Assembly (NCBI RefSeq): GCF_040712315.1
Contig: NC_134016.1
Coordinates: 50,736,986-50,800,985, forward strand
Direction of reading: 5' to 3'
Length of the DNA stretch: 64,000 nt
Source: Castanea sativa
Taxonomy: Eukaryota; Streptophyta; Magnoliopsida; Fagales; Fagaceae
A program made the position numbers and the translations under genes. Below the pieces are notes generated by a model. It was not told the DNA's origin and made no database searches. It saw only the letters and a program-made list of their open reading frames with translations. Shown here in pieces: positions 12,035 through 23,033 of this stretch. The stretch's first letter is position 1, and every line of letters starts with the position of its first letter.

Positions 12035-15000
12035 TGCGTGTGTGAAAAAGATAGGATTTCTAGTTGTCTAGAATTCATGCTTTAACATTTGTATTTACTT
12101 ATTGTTTTAGACAATAGCTTTCTTCATCAAACATAGCTAGCTAGGCACATGTACATGATGTGGTAGTAGCATACATACCTAACGTAATTATTAATAAGTT
12201 AATCACATGGTATTGACTATTTACGTACAGAAAAGAGGTTTGAAAATTTGCTCCTCGTTTATGATTCATGCATTACATAGATAGTTAGTAGGGTAGAAAT
12301 TATATATTTCTATAAAATCTTTAACCAAAACTTCATGATACGTGCAATTGATGAGGCAGTTCAAATAGTTGACTTTCTCTATGGATGAAGGAGTCATCAT
12401 CACTTGTTTCAAACCAAATAAGTATTTTTTCATCAAATAGATTAATTATTGACCATTTGACCATATTATATTATATTATACTTTATATATATATTAACAA
12501 ATCGATGAGGTATATATGCATGCACAAGCTCAAGAAATCAATAATGGACATGAGATATCGTTCTAGAATGTGAGCTGAGAAAAACAAAATGTCACATTCT
12601 CATGTTAGATCAAATTTGCAACCAACTTGCTGGTGTGCCTATATTGGGTATTTTTTTTGCCAAATTTTTAGTTTTTGCACCCAAAAAAAAAAATTGATTG
12701 AAAAGTATATATCCAAATATATTTAGTTATATAGCCCATTTTTTAGAATTTGGGTTTGCTAAACTTAAGTTCTAAACAAATGCGAATCATCTGATGTAGT
12801 ATTTTCAATTAAAAGATCCAAGCGAGTCATGTACTTGAAACTCAAGTTTAGCATACTCAATATAAAAATGGGTTACATAGCAAAATAACTTCAAACATAA
12901 GTTTTTCGGTAATATGTTTACAAAAACTGAAAATTTGGCAAAAAAAATGCCGCATATATTGGGTTAGCTTATCTTTTGTTTGTTTTAAATTGAGATAGAA
13001 AATTACTTTAAACAAATAAGTTATGAAACTGTAAACCTAGCAAAGTGCTAAACGCACTAGTCTTGCCTATTCTATGGTGTAAAAGCAACACTAAAAAATA
13101 TTTTAAGTGTGGATCGGAATTGGGTTATTATATCGATCCCAGTAATATTGGATTTTAATGCAAAGTAACTCTTGGAAGCTTTCATTTTCGGCGGATGAGG
13201 ACGCTTTTGTGGTAAAGTAGGATAGAAAGTTTAAGAATAAGGGTTAGGTTCAAATCTTTAAAATAAAAATAATGAAACAAAGTTGCAAAAAGACAAAGTA
13301 AAAGGAAAAAAAAAACCATGCTCCCTTTCTAAAGGAAAAAGGCAATAATGCTCGCAATTGAATATTGCTCACCACTCTGTCAAAGTAGTTCCGACCAAAT
13401 AATCCATCCATCCTCACAGTTTTTTGTTTTTGAAATTTTGATCGATAAAAAAGAAATGAATATGTATCCGTGTGAGCAAACACACACACACATATATTTT
13501 TATATATAATTCAAAAAAAAAATTACAATAGTTTAATTTCAATCAAATGTGCTCATTTTTCTCGACTTGGACTTAAACAATTGACATAATTTTGTTGTTT
13601 TTGTTAAGATATCTCATCCATCTAATATATATTAGATGTATGCATCATTCTCACAAGTGGGCACTACGCTCAAAATATGTATAATTAAGATGTAGAAGAT
13701 AATTATTGTGAACAGTAACTCGCTATTAAAATCAACACTCAAGTGGGAATTGCTGTTTAACTTGACCCTTAAGTTTTATACAATCTTCAAAAAAAAAAAA
13801 AAAAAAAAGATCAAGAAGAATGGTTGTGTGTGATAGACAGGTTTAGGTACTTTATAGCTTATAACTTTATACTTTATAGCATCTTTTCATAAGATATTGT
13901 TCTGGGTATTGACATTTATAATATTGTATGATCATTTTAATGTAGGATGTACTAAAAATGTCACTACAAGATAGGTTTGGGCATATATTACCTAGGTACT
14001 AAGATACAATCTTCTTACAACTTTAATTATTACTTCAAGAGTACCATGCCTTTCCATCATTATCAACAAAACCTTCAATGAAAGGTTGCAATGGAGCCCA
14101 TTGCGTGTGTGAACAAAAACTAAAGCTAGTGGTCACTATGGGCACATTTTTTAATGCAAAAAATGTGTAAGAAAACTTTTTTTCAGAGGGCTTGGAGTTT
14201 CCTCGTAAGCTCATGCTTTTTAGACTTTTCTGTCTGAGAAACAAGCCAATTGCTAGCTCTACTTTCTACCTTCTAGTTCTAGCCTTGAAAAAGCTCCAAT
14301 CACACAATAAAGCTATGAGAAAAAAAAAAAAGAAGGTCTCATCAACATTCACACGTGGTAACTGGGTCAAAGAGGTTGATTTTTCTAGATTCTTTTCATT
14401 TTCACCTAAGAATGGAAAAAGAAAAATGAGTGTTTCTTATAACTTTCTACTTGCCCACCGGCCCACCCCAGTACTTTCTTATTATCCAAACAAAGCAATT
14501 TTTTTTTTTTATTAAAAAAACCCTTAAAAATAGTCACTAGTTATTGGTTATAACTTTCTAGATTCGTAATATTCTATTTGTTTCGGTGGTAATATTTTTT
14601 AAAAATTATTTTATCTTTTTATATTTTGTAGCAATTATAAATGAGTTAAAAAATAATTATTTAATTTTTTCAATTTAACTTGATAGAAGATAGAGTTATT
14701 TTTAAAAAATTAATAAAAAATAATCTTTAAAAATAAATCATACTCTATATTGGATAACACTAAAAATTATCTTAACACAATTTTCAATTAAAAAAAAAGG
14801 GAGTATGAAACTTAAGAAGCATTAGATCGAGTTCCTTAGGTGTAAGTCCACTAGCATTCATATTTTAAACCTTTTTAGAGTGAAAACTACGCGTCATGCA
14901 ATGCAAAATAAGCTGTCTACGTACAATAATTCATATTTAAAATATATATCTTGGAGTGAAAACCCAGTTATATTCTGCAAATGCAATTGGTTAAATCAAC

Positions 15001-16155
15001 TTGATATATATATCAGTTTACTATTTTAATGATGGTGTCAACATCAATGCGAACGTAACAGATATCCAATTTGCCTCATCGACAAAAAGTAGCTAATTTA
15101 TTATATGGTTAGTTCAACGACTTTGAGAATGACTTGGAAAATTTAGAAATATTTACTCCATCAATTCTTTGCACAGCTCATTCCCAAAAGTTGCAAAAGT
15201 AAAAAAAATAGAAGGGTTTTCTTTTCTTTGATGGGAACAAATAAAAGGTTTAGTGCATCATATATACAAAGAATTAATTAATTGACCCTTTCATAAGTAC
15301 AACCTCCTTAAACCTATTATGCGGTGCTCATTAAAACAATAAATATCTATAATAAATCACATATCTTAATTATTAAATTATTTAAATAAGTCGCATAATT
15401 CATTATATATGTCATGTGACCAAATGTTCATGTGTCTGGTTTTATGAATCATTACATATTATGAATAAGATGACTTTTCTTCTAAATTAGTTTGGAAGTA
15501 AAATTTATTATTATTATATATATTAAAAAAAAAAAGCCCTCTAAGGTCAAATTGTATTGAAATAGACAGTAAAAGACCGCCTCATTTAGGAAATGACTTA
15601 GTGCTAAAAAGTCTTTGTATTTCATCACCTTGTAAGTATAAAGTTGTGAGTTCGAGTAATGATAAGTTCTATTATTACTTAAATAGTCTTTAACCATGTC
15701 AAATTCGAGTTTAAATGGCTTGGGACAATGACTACACCGGCGGGTCACTTTTTCTTTTTCTTAAAAAAAAAAAAGAAAAAAAAAAAGAAGGGTACTGGAA
15801 GGGTAATGCCCATCAACTAATAGGAAGCTTTTGGCTGTTTTATAGGAATGATTATGGTTTACGGAGGCTGTATTTGAAAATTCGAGCCCAAGTTTCAAAT
15901 CAGCCCAAGTGAAAACTTAACTGGGTCATCTACTTCTTTCAGCTCAATATTTGAAACCCATCAAGGGTTGTGGGCCTTGTGGCTGCTAGCTTAGCTAGAC
16001 TATGCTTGTGACTTGCCGTTCTTTCAAAAGACAGCATTTTTCGAATTTCCAAGCAATGTCTTTTAATATAACTAGTGGCAAATATTGTGGCTTTTAATTT
16101 TTTAAATATTGTGTTGTGCTGATGTGAAAAATTATGGTGTCAACAAAAGCTTCAG

Positions 16156-16156
<1 letters not shown>

Positions 16157-16205
<49 letters not shown>
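16157..16205. repeat. (TA)n microsatellite
   Basis: About 24 uninterrupted TA units. A second tract at 16340-16382 follows after about 135 bp. Confidence 0.95.
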
Positions 16206-16207
<2 letters not shown>

Positions 16208-16334
16208 CTTCTAAGAATGTAAATTTAAAGAAGTTCCAAAGGCCAACAAAAGCAAAGTGTTTCATCGTTTTTAGTCAAAGAATCATTATTAACAGGGAAA
16301 GTAATAGTAACTAAGTGAATATTGGAATTATTGG

Positions 16335-16339
<5 letters not shown>

Positions 16340-16382
<43 letters not shown>
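16340..16382. repeat. (TA)n microsatellite
   Basis: About 21 TA units, paired with the tract at 16157-16205. Such tracts are self-complementary and often vary in length. Confidence 0.95.
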
Positions 16383-16387
<5 letters not shown>

Positions 16388-18205
16388 TATATGAGCATTT
16401 GGTTTAGTTTTTTCTAGAACTTATTTGTGTTATTTATTGTGTTCAATCTTTTAAACATTACCTTTTTTGGTACAAATATACTTTAACCATTTTTAGCAAA
16501 ATAAGAAAAATTAGCATCCAATTCAATCTAAATGCACAATTTATATGCCTTTTGGCTTCTTGGAAATACCAGCAATAGGAAAATAAAGTTCCATATGTTC
16601 TTGACCAAGAGTGTAGGACTTTAGGAACATATTAGATCAAGGCAGCTCGAAGATATTGCCTCCTTGATTTCACACTCTAATACTTATGGTATGCCATTAA
16701 AACAATGACTTGGGAGGGATTGAGATAAAAGTTATCCTAGAAAGACAGACATTCATTGATTCGTGCTTTAACTTGGTCTTGGGTAAGAAAGTGTTTTGGT
16801 AATAACTTAGCCATGTAATACATGTTGTAATGTTTTATTTACTAATAAACTATCCACCTAGCTTGAACATTTGCATATAAATAGGTCATTTATTGTCTCA
16901 AATAGGCAGGGAACTAAGTGGCACAAAGTGGAATATGTAAGAATCAATAATCAATCTTTTCCTATCACCTTGGATTTGGGTTTAAGACTTCTGGAATCCT
17001 TATTCTGCCTCCACCAATATTCATCTCATGATGGCAATGCAACTACTCTTTGAATTTAGGTAAGGGAATACAGGACAACACTTCAAGAATTGAGCTAAGT
17101 TTGTATCGATGGATGGTCATTTAAATTGTCCTTTTATTAATTGGAGGAATTTACTTGAAACCAATTTGAGAGAAAAGTCTATCCTTCCCATAAATTATGC
17201 TTTTTACTTATGGTAGAACCAGAAACATGCTTCACATATAATCCAACACAGCTCATATTGGGATAGGCTAGCCTATGGTTAGAATAATGATTTATAGTTT
17301 GCTTCCAGAGTGTGCTCAGTCCAACGTGCCTATAAGTAGAAAGGATTAGAATCCTCTCAATTTGGCTCAAAATGGAGGGGTCCATTTCATGGTTTGATTT
17401 AGTTAATTTTCGGAATTTAAGAGTATACATGATACCGCGTTATTTAAAATTATCTTTTACTAAATAAGAAATGACAAATTATGTTAAACATGATATTATA
17501 TTCGCCTTTATATATCTTAACCTTGCCATGAAAAAAAACTCTCTAAAACATGACTTGTATGCCCTTATAATTCATGGTGTACGTGCTCTTCTGCACAAAC
17601 TAATTTTCACATATTTCATTCTTATATGATGAGAATAGCAGTTGAATCATGATTATTTTTCTACCTTGGTGTGTTATAGAGATAGTGGCTTATTATGAAT
17701 GAGAAGTAACACTGGTTTCTAGTTTAGGGGCTTCATGGACGAAGTGTATGGAGAGTAGCAGAGCAACGAAAAGTCATTGTAATTTCACATTTAAGAAATG
17801 TCAATGTATAGGGCTAATGTTTCTTTATAAGTAAACCTCTTTATCTTCTAATAGTGAATTTTTCTACTGCTTGCTCCCTTGGATTTAGTCCCTTCGGGGA
17901 TAAGCGATGATATTGGAACCATACACTCCCTTAGATGTAGGTATGTTGCCAAACTACATAAATTTTTGTGTTATTTTTTTTATTTACTAATATTGCTAAG
18001 ATCTAAAATCTTCAAAAGTTTGCTGATAGCCTGACCCAGATCTAGTGTTATCACAATTCCTTCTACACCCAGAAGATATTGCCACTTAAAAGGGTGGAAA
18101 AAACATTGAAGTCAAGAAGTTTCTTACACAAGAAAGTCAGGAAAATAAATGATGGGCTTTTTTGTTTTTCTTAAATGCAAAAATAGAAAATGGGGTTGCC
18201 AACTA

Positions 18206-18590
18206 GACAATCATCGGCCAAAATAGGAATATATCTCTTTCGCTGAAACTTTCTAGCAAAATGCCTTCTAATTAAAACTATTTAGAGATATACCTCTATT
18301 TTAAACTCGATTTTCTAAAAATCGCGTTTCAATGAAAAAATCAATTTGGTGAAAATCAAGTTATAGGCAATCAAATTAAAATTAAAAAAAAAAAATCCTG
18401 CATGGAACTTGAGTTCCATGCAGGATTTTTCAAGAAACTTGATTTTCGGCAAATAGAGTTTTTCATTGAAATTCAATTTTCTAAAAATCAAGTTTCAAAA
18501 TAGGAGCATATCCTTAAATAGTTTTAGATATGGAGCATTTTGCTGGGAAATTTCGGCGAAAGAGGTATTTTGCCATTCTGGCCGACAATC
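18206..18590. mobile_element. Fold-back MITE with perfect central hairpin
   Basis: The 385-bp segment is an imperfect palindrome along its whole length. The left arm starts GACAATCATCGGCCAAAAT and the right arm, read on the minus strand, starts GATTGTCGGCCAGAATGG. Both arms then carry matching stretches (CTCTTTCGC, GCAAAATGC, AAACTATTTA, ATTTTCTAAAAATC). At the centre AAATCCTGCATGGAACT (18393-18409) pairs exactly with its complement at 18412-18428 across a 2-nt gap. This is the structure of a fold-back MITE; transcribed, it would give a long hairpin that could feed small RNAs. I could not settle the target duplication. Confidence 0.75.
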
Positions 18591-20100
18591 ACCATATCAT
18601 ATACAGTACATTGTATACTTCTTATCAGCTCATAGGAGAACCAAAATGAAATAAAGTTGAATGCAAGTGAAGGAGAATAGGTCTTCAAGGGACTACTTTT
18701 TGAATGAAGAAGATTGGAATAATGCATATATAGAATCCTCACTGCACTGCGATTGAAAATCCAACAGTTGAGGACATATTGCGAGGGTGACACATCTTAA
18801 GTCAAACAGAACAATATTTTTGAGTTGATGGTGTGGTAGAACTCTAAAAAGCATTGATTGACAATTAATTACGTGGACATTTGACATCGGTTGATCTTAG
18901 TATCGGAATAATTGTTCTCATTAAAAAGGGATCAAATAAAAGGTCTATAGGTGTCTAATCTTAACCATCTTATTATTTTCTATTATCTTCAAACCTTAAA
19001 AAGGAAATGTTAGAATCATTTTATAACATTTTTAGAAACCATTCTCATAATCCTTAAGGCATTGGTTTAGGAATCATTTTCAAAAATATTTTATTGGAAA
19101 AATGATAAAACAATAAATGTTGTTGACAACATTTTACATTTCCCATGAAAATTATGTCAAAACTTTTCTATTATGGATTATTAACAATTGCTTTAAGAGC
19201 ATCCGTTAACACGACCCGGCCTTAAATATTGACTTCATTGAAATTATTTACGGTAAGAGATTTTGTGAATATTGTTCAGGTGAGGTATCAAGTTCCTTCT
19301 TTAAGGGTTATGAGAATGTCAGCCAGGCAACTTGAAAATGATGGATTTGGATAGGTTCTAGTTGACCAGGTATTGGGTGCCCAACACAACATGCAATGGA
19401 CCACTTCTGCAAAACCTACTTATCTAAATTAACATTTCAGTTACAAATTAAGAGACCTGAAAATGGCCTCTAGAAACATTATGTATTAGATCATTTTGAA
19501 ATGGAACGATTTCATGGTTCAAATTAAATGTTATAAACTTAAAACTTTATCTAGTATCATGTCATTTAAAATTCTGAAGTTTTGTGACCTTTTGTGAAGA
19601 AATTATCTTAATAGTAAAATAGAAGTCAAATCAAATGGAGAAGATCCTCTTTTATTAAAGTCTAACGGGCATTGGAATTCACTAAATTGGAAATGCACAA
19701 ACACCAGTAGATTACAGATATGGAGGAACAAACATTATAAAACTGTACAAAGATGCGGATGAGTAGATTAGACTTGATGAACATGGTCAAATGAACTGAT
19801 TCATTACAAGTGGTTCACCAAAATGCTAGGTGGGTGGTAAAAGAGTGAGTCTTTTGCACCTTTTTGACCTTTCTTTTCCCAAGTTTCATCATTCCATTTT
19901 CCTTAATGCAGCAAACAACATGTAGCTATTAGGATCAACATTGATGGGGCACTGTTGGCCCATTGTTTATAGGAGAATATATTCTGTAATAGGTACATTG
20001 ATAGTTGAATCTTTTAAAATGAGATAAGGGAAGTCAAATACATGGTGCTAGGGAGGTGAATTAGGCAGCTATTCGAACCTATCCTCCACTTTTGGATGCC
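18591..20100. other. Intergenic, no gene recognised
   Basis: AT-rich DNA with no supported coding frame. The last few hundred bases are the presumed promoter side of the miR169 precursor. Confidence 0.5.
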
Positions 20101-20101
20101 C

Positions 20102-20110
20102 ATAAATATA
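20102..20110 (+). promoter_or_regulatory. Candidate TATA box of the MIR169 gene
   Basis: ATAAATATA lies 73 bp upstream of the base of the miR169 hairpin, a plausible distance for a Pol II start in the 20130s. Inferred from position only. Confidence 0.4.
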
Positions 20111-20174
20111 GACCTTGGAATGAAGCATTGAAGCATCGAGCTCATTGAGAGGAAGAGAGGTCTTGTATGAAAAT

Positions 20175-20329
20175 GAAAGAGTCATGTCTGATAGCCAAGG
20201 ATGACTTGCCTACATTCACTGCAGGGTTTCAAAAAAAAAAGAATGAATGTGAGTAAGTAGCCTGATATAAAGCCCTTACGTGGTTTATAGGCAAGCTCCT
20301 TCGGCTAACCTGACTGGCTCTTATCTTTC
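20175..20329 (+). ncRNA. MIR169: MIR169 precursor (miR169 family)
   Basis: Bases 20192-20212 read TAGCCAAGGATGACTTGCC followed by TA, the mature miR169 sequence of the variant class that starts with U. The opposite arm holds GGCAAGCTCCTTCGGCTA (about 20290-20307), which pairs with it apart from small bulges, as a miR169 star should. Pairing continues below the duplex: GAAAGAGTCATGTCTGA (20175-20191) against TGACTGGCTCTTATCTTTC (20311-20329). The loop is about 75 nt, within the usual plant range. miR169 guides cleavage of NF-YA transcription factor mRNAs and responds to drought and nitrogen supply in other plants. No NF-YA gene lies in this window. Confidence 0.9.
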
Positions 20330-20632
20330 ATGCTAGACCTTCATCTTCCATTACATACATATAGGCAATCGATTGAGAGTCTGACAAACAAAAAAGGTAT
20401 GTGACACAGTAAGTTGAATGAGAATGTAGTTAAGGCTATCAGCATATTAGGATTTTAATTTTTCTTTGGCTTTATTTGCACATTTGGAATCAGTATCATG
20501 TTGTTATTGTTGATGATCTTGTTGTCATATCTTCCTAGCTGTTAATTGTCCATTTGAGACTTTTTAAAAAAAGTAATTTTATGTTACTTAATATATATTT
20601 TCAATAATAGTAATAAGACATATTGTTGCTAC

Positions 20633-20635
<3 letters not shown>

Positions 20636-20677
<42 letters not shown>
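20636..20677. repeat. Poly-A tract, 42 nt
   Basis: Uninterrupted A run from 20636 to 20677. It has no nearby retroelement body I can recognise upstream. Confidence 0.95.
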
Positions 20678-20680
<3 letters not shown>

Positions 20681-20806
20681 ATTATAATTTTTTGTTATAA
20701 TCCTTTTAGAATTCCTATATGCATACCACTGCAACTTTGAGCAATAATGATTGCTTATTAGCTGTTAATTCCCAATCACTAATTATTAAGTGATATGATT
20801 TGCTGA

Positions 20807-20893
20807 GAGTCTCGTAGTTTAGCTAGCACTTCTTATATCTTTAACGGATATATCTAGAGTTCAAATCCTCACTCTTTCAACTATCAAATTATC
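20807..20893 (+). mobile_element. Short tRNA-derived SINE-like unit
   Basis: A-box-like TAGTTTAGCTAGCA (20815-20828) and B-box-like GAGTTCAAATCCT (about 20858-20870) are followed by TTCAACTATCAAATTATC. The layout and the tail match the unit in LCB2 intron 2 (23625-23721). Ends and target duplication are not certain. Confidence 0.55.
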
Positions 20894-21306
20894 CAAAGCA
20901 TAGCACAATAAATCCAAAATTTCCAAAGCAAACCTATTTTTATTCTCAAGACAAAAATAAGAAAACAAAAGAATCTAGCACAATTTTTTTTTTCTTTTTA
21001 TAAACTAATCTAGCACAATCTAACATACAAAGTTGTGTATTTATAGTCAAAATTTTCAAAGTGATTTAAAAAGCAAATAATGATATGAAGTTTAAAAGCA
21101 AATCAAATAACTAAAAATAACATTCGAAATCAAAGAAGTCTATATGTCAACCAAAAGCAGTGAAAATTAAAAGAGAAAGTGATAAAATTATAAAGTCTAG
21201 AAGAAGTGAATTTCATTTTAGAATAAGGCACCATGGTATATCTCTAAACCGTCTCTTTTACCCTTTAAAAAAAAATTATACATATCCTAGTATACAATTT
21301 CAAAAC

Positions 21307-21308
<2 letters not shown>

Positions 21309-21349
<41 letters not shown>
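21309..21349. repeat. (CT)n microsatellite
   Basis: About 20 CT units. A C-rich run (about 21483-21497) lies downstream. No gene is attached to either. Confidence 0.9.
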
Positions 21350-21352
<3 letters not shown>

Positions 21353-21881
21353 TTTTTTTCTAATTTCATAAACGTGTCTATGTCACTTAGATAGAGATGA
21401 AATGACATACTACTTCCGCCACACCCATCCTGCAGAACCTAATCCAATCCAATCCAATCAAGCTCCTCCTTCACATGGAGTTACCCCCCCCCCCCCACCA
21501 ACCCCCCAGAAAAAAAAAACCAATAATAAAAAGAGAAAAATCCTTTATCTAAATTCTACCTTATCGCCGAATTGCCGTCTCTATCTCTTTCTAACCTTTA
21601 AGATTGAGATTGAAATTGAGACTGAAGTTATTACTTAATTCAATTTGTGAGGAATAAATTGGAAAATTGAAAGGAGCATTTTGAGTCCGTTTGGAAAGAA
21701 CTTATATAGCTAAAAGTACTATAAATAAAGCTAAAAAGTAGCTGAAATAATATAGTAGAATTCATGAATAATACCAAAAAGTATAATAGAACCCATCAAT
21801 AGTAACAAAAATAAGCTAAATAGTAAAAAAATCTAGCTTTTTAAGCTAATGTTAAGCGTAACTTGTTAATATAGTTAGGAT

Positions 21882-22494
21882 ATGGGTGTCCATAGGTCAA
21901 TCCGGGTTGGATTTGTGCCCAACTCGAAACCGACCAGATTCCATCGAGTGGTAGGTCGACGGGCCCGCCACCGACCGATTCTACCTACAGGTTCGATCGA
22001 GTCGGATTTTCCCCGAGTCGAATTGTTTCGCTCAAAACTAAGAGAATAATGATAAATGATCAACCATCACCGGATATGGATAGAGATCATGAGATCACCA
22101 CCCAATCTGGACGGAGAACTCGAGATCTACACCGGATCTGGGTGGAGAACTCAAGATCTCCACTCGATCTGGACGGAGATCTTGAGATCTCCACCAAATC
22201 TAGGTGAAGAACTTGAGATCTCCACCAAATCTTGGCATAGAAAGGTAGATCTCCACTAAAACTAGGTTGATCTGAGAGAGAAAAGGAAGAAAATCAAACA
22301 AACCTACCTATTCTTTGGTCGGGTTGGCTCCGGCGGGTTGAGAAAAGTGAAACCGAAACTCGAACCAACAAGGGTCGGGTTTTGTTAGACAAAACTGTCA
22401 TTGACCGCAGTGGTGCTCGAGTCAGTCGGCTTTCGGTTCGAGTGGCGGCGGGTCGAGCGATTCCGGTGGATCGAGCAGGTCCTAGACACCCCTA
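21882..22494. mobile_element. Non-autonomous hAT-like element upstream of LCB2
   Basis: The 613-bp segment is flanked by the perfect direct repeat GTTAGGAT (21874-21881 and 22496-22503; AGTTAGGAT if 9 bp are counted), the 8-bp size typical of hAT transposons. Its ends are ATGGGTGTCCATAGG on the left and, on the minus strand, TAGGGGTGTCTAGG on the right. Subterminal regions are rich in TCGGGTT, CGGGTCG and their complements, much more GC-rich than the surroundings. There is no transposase frame. The right end is only 381 bp from the LCB2 start codon, so the element is part of that promoter region. Confidence 0.8.
22066..22230. repeat. Minisatellite inside the hAT-like element
   Basis: Four to five degenerate copies of a unit of about 36 bp built around GAGATCTCCACC-AATCTGG-GGAGAAC-T, with internal dyads on AGATCT. 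It makes a short repetitive open frame (SPPNLDGELE, SPPNLGEELE) that is a by-product, not a gene. Confidence 0.8.
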
Positions 22495-22503
22495 AGTTAG
22501 GAT

Positions 22504-22875
22504 CAAAATGTAGGTGGGCCAAACAGTCAGCCACATCATCAAACAAGTTGATATTTCAAGTGCGCCTCTCAAAGCCCAGCCCATCAATTTACCCAAACAG
22601 ACCAGCACAAATCCCTTGGCCACCTTCCTTCACCTTTCCAAAGAACATAGAATCTAAAAGAAAATTTTAACACAAACACATACAAAAGTCAAAAAAATTT
22701 AATCCAAAAAATTCAAAATCTAAAAGAGAGAGGATTGGTCAACAGAATCCAATCCTTTCTTCAATCTCTCAATCTCCCTCTCTCTCTTTCTCTTTCTCTC
22801 TCATTCTCTCTCAGACTTTCCAATCTAATTCCTCAGATCCAGAGACGCCATTGGTACAGTTCTCTGAGCCAGAAA
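22504..22875 (+). promoter_or_regulatory. Promoter-proximal region and 5' UTR of LCB2
   Basis: This is the space left between the hAT-like element and the LCB2 start. It carries GCCCAGCCCA (a TCP-type GCCCA site, near 22576) and a CT-rich tract (22778-22812) typical of plant 5' UTRs. No clear TATA box is seen. The transcription start cannot be placed from sequence alone. Confidence 0.5.
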
Positions 22876-22998
22876 ATGATAGAGATTCCGTATTTGACCG
22901 CGTTGACCACCTACTTCAGCTACGGTTTGCTCTTCGCCTTCGGTCAGTTCCGTGACTTCTTCAGGAAAATCTTCGATTGGTGCCGCGCTAGCAATCTT

Positions 22999-23033
<35 letters not shown>

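Larger units (their letters stand above)
10941..18205. other. Intergenic, no gene recognised
   Basis: Seven kilobases of AT-rich DNA without a convincing gene. It holds a short duplication (11814-12034), two long TA tracts (16.2-16.4 kb), and possible SINE relics near 13200-13260 and 15590-15670 (TGAGTTCGAG at about 15650). Open frames at 13250-13489, 14192-14515 and 15482-15748 are made largely of simple sequence. Confidence 0.5.

Noticed and set aside
14572..14808. Stowaway-type MITE suggested by GGGAGTATG at its right edge
   Set aside because: The left edge does not match as an inverted repeat and no TA duplication could be fixed.
22735..23031. 98-codon frame overlapping the LCB2 start, as a possible upstream ORF
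   Set aside because: It begins with TTG, not ATG, and reads through the CT repeat at the exon 1 donor. It is a shadow of the 5' UTR and exon 1.
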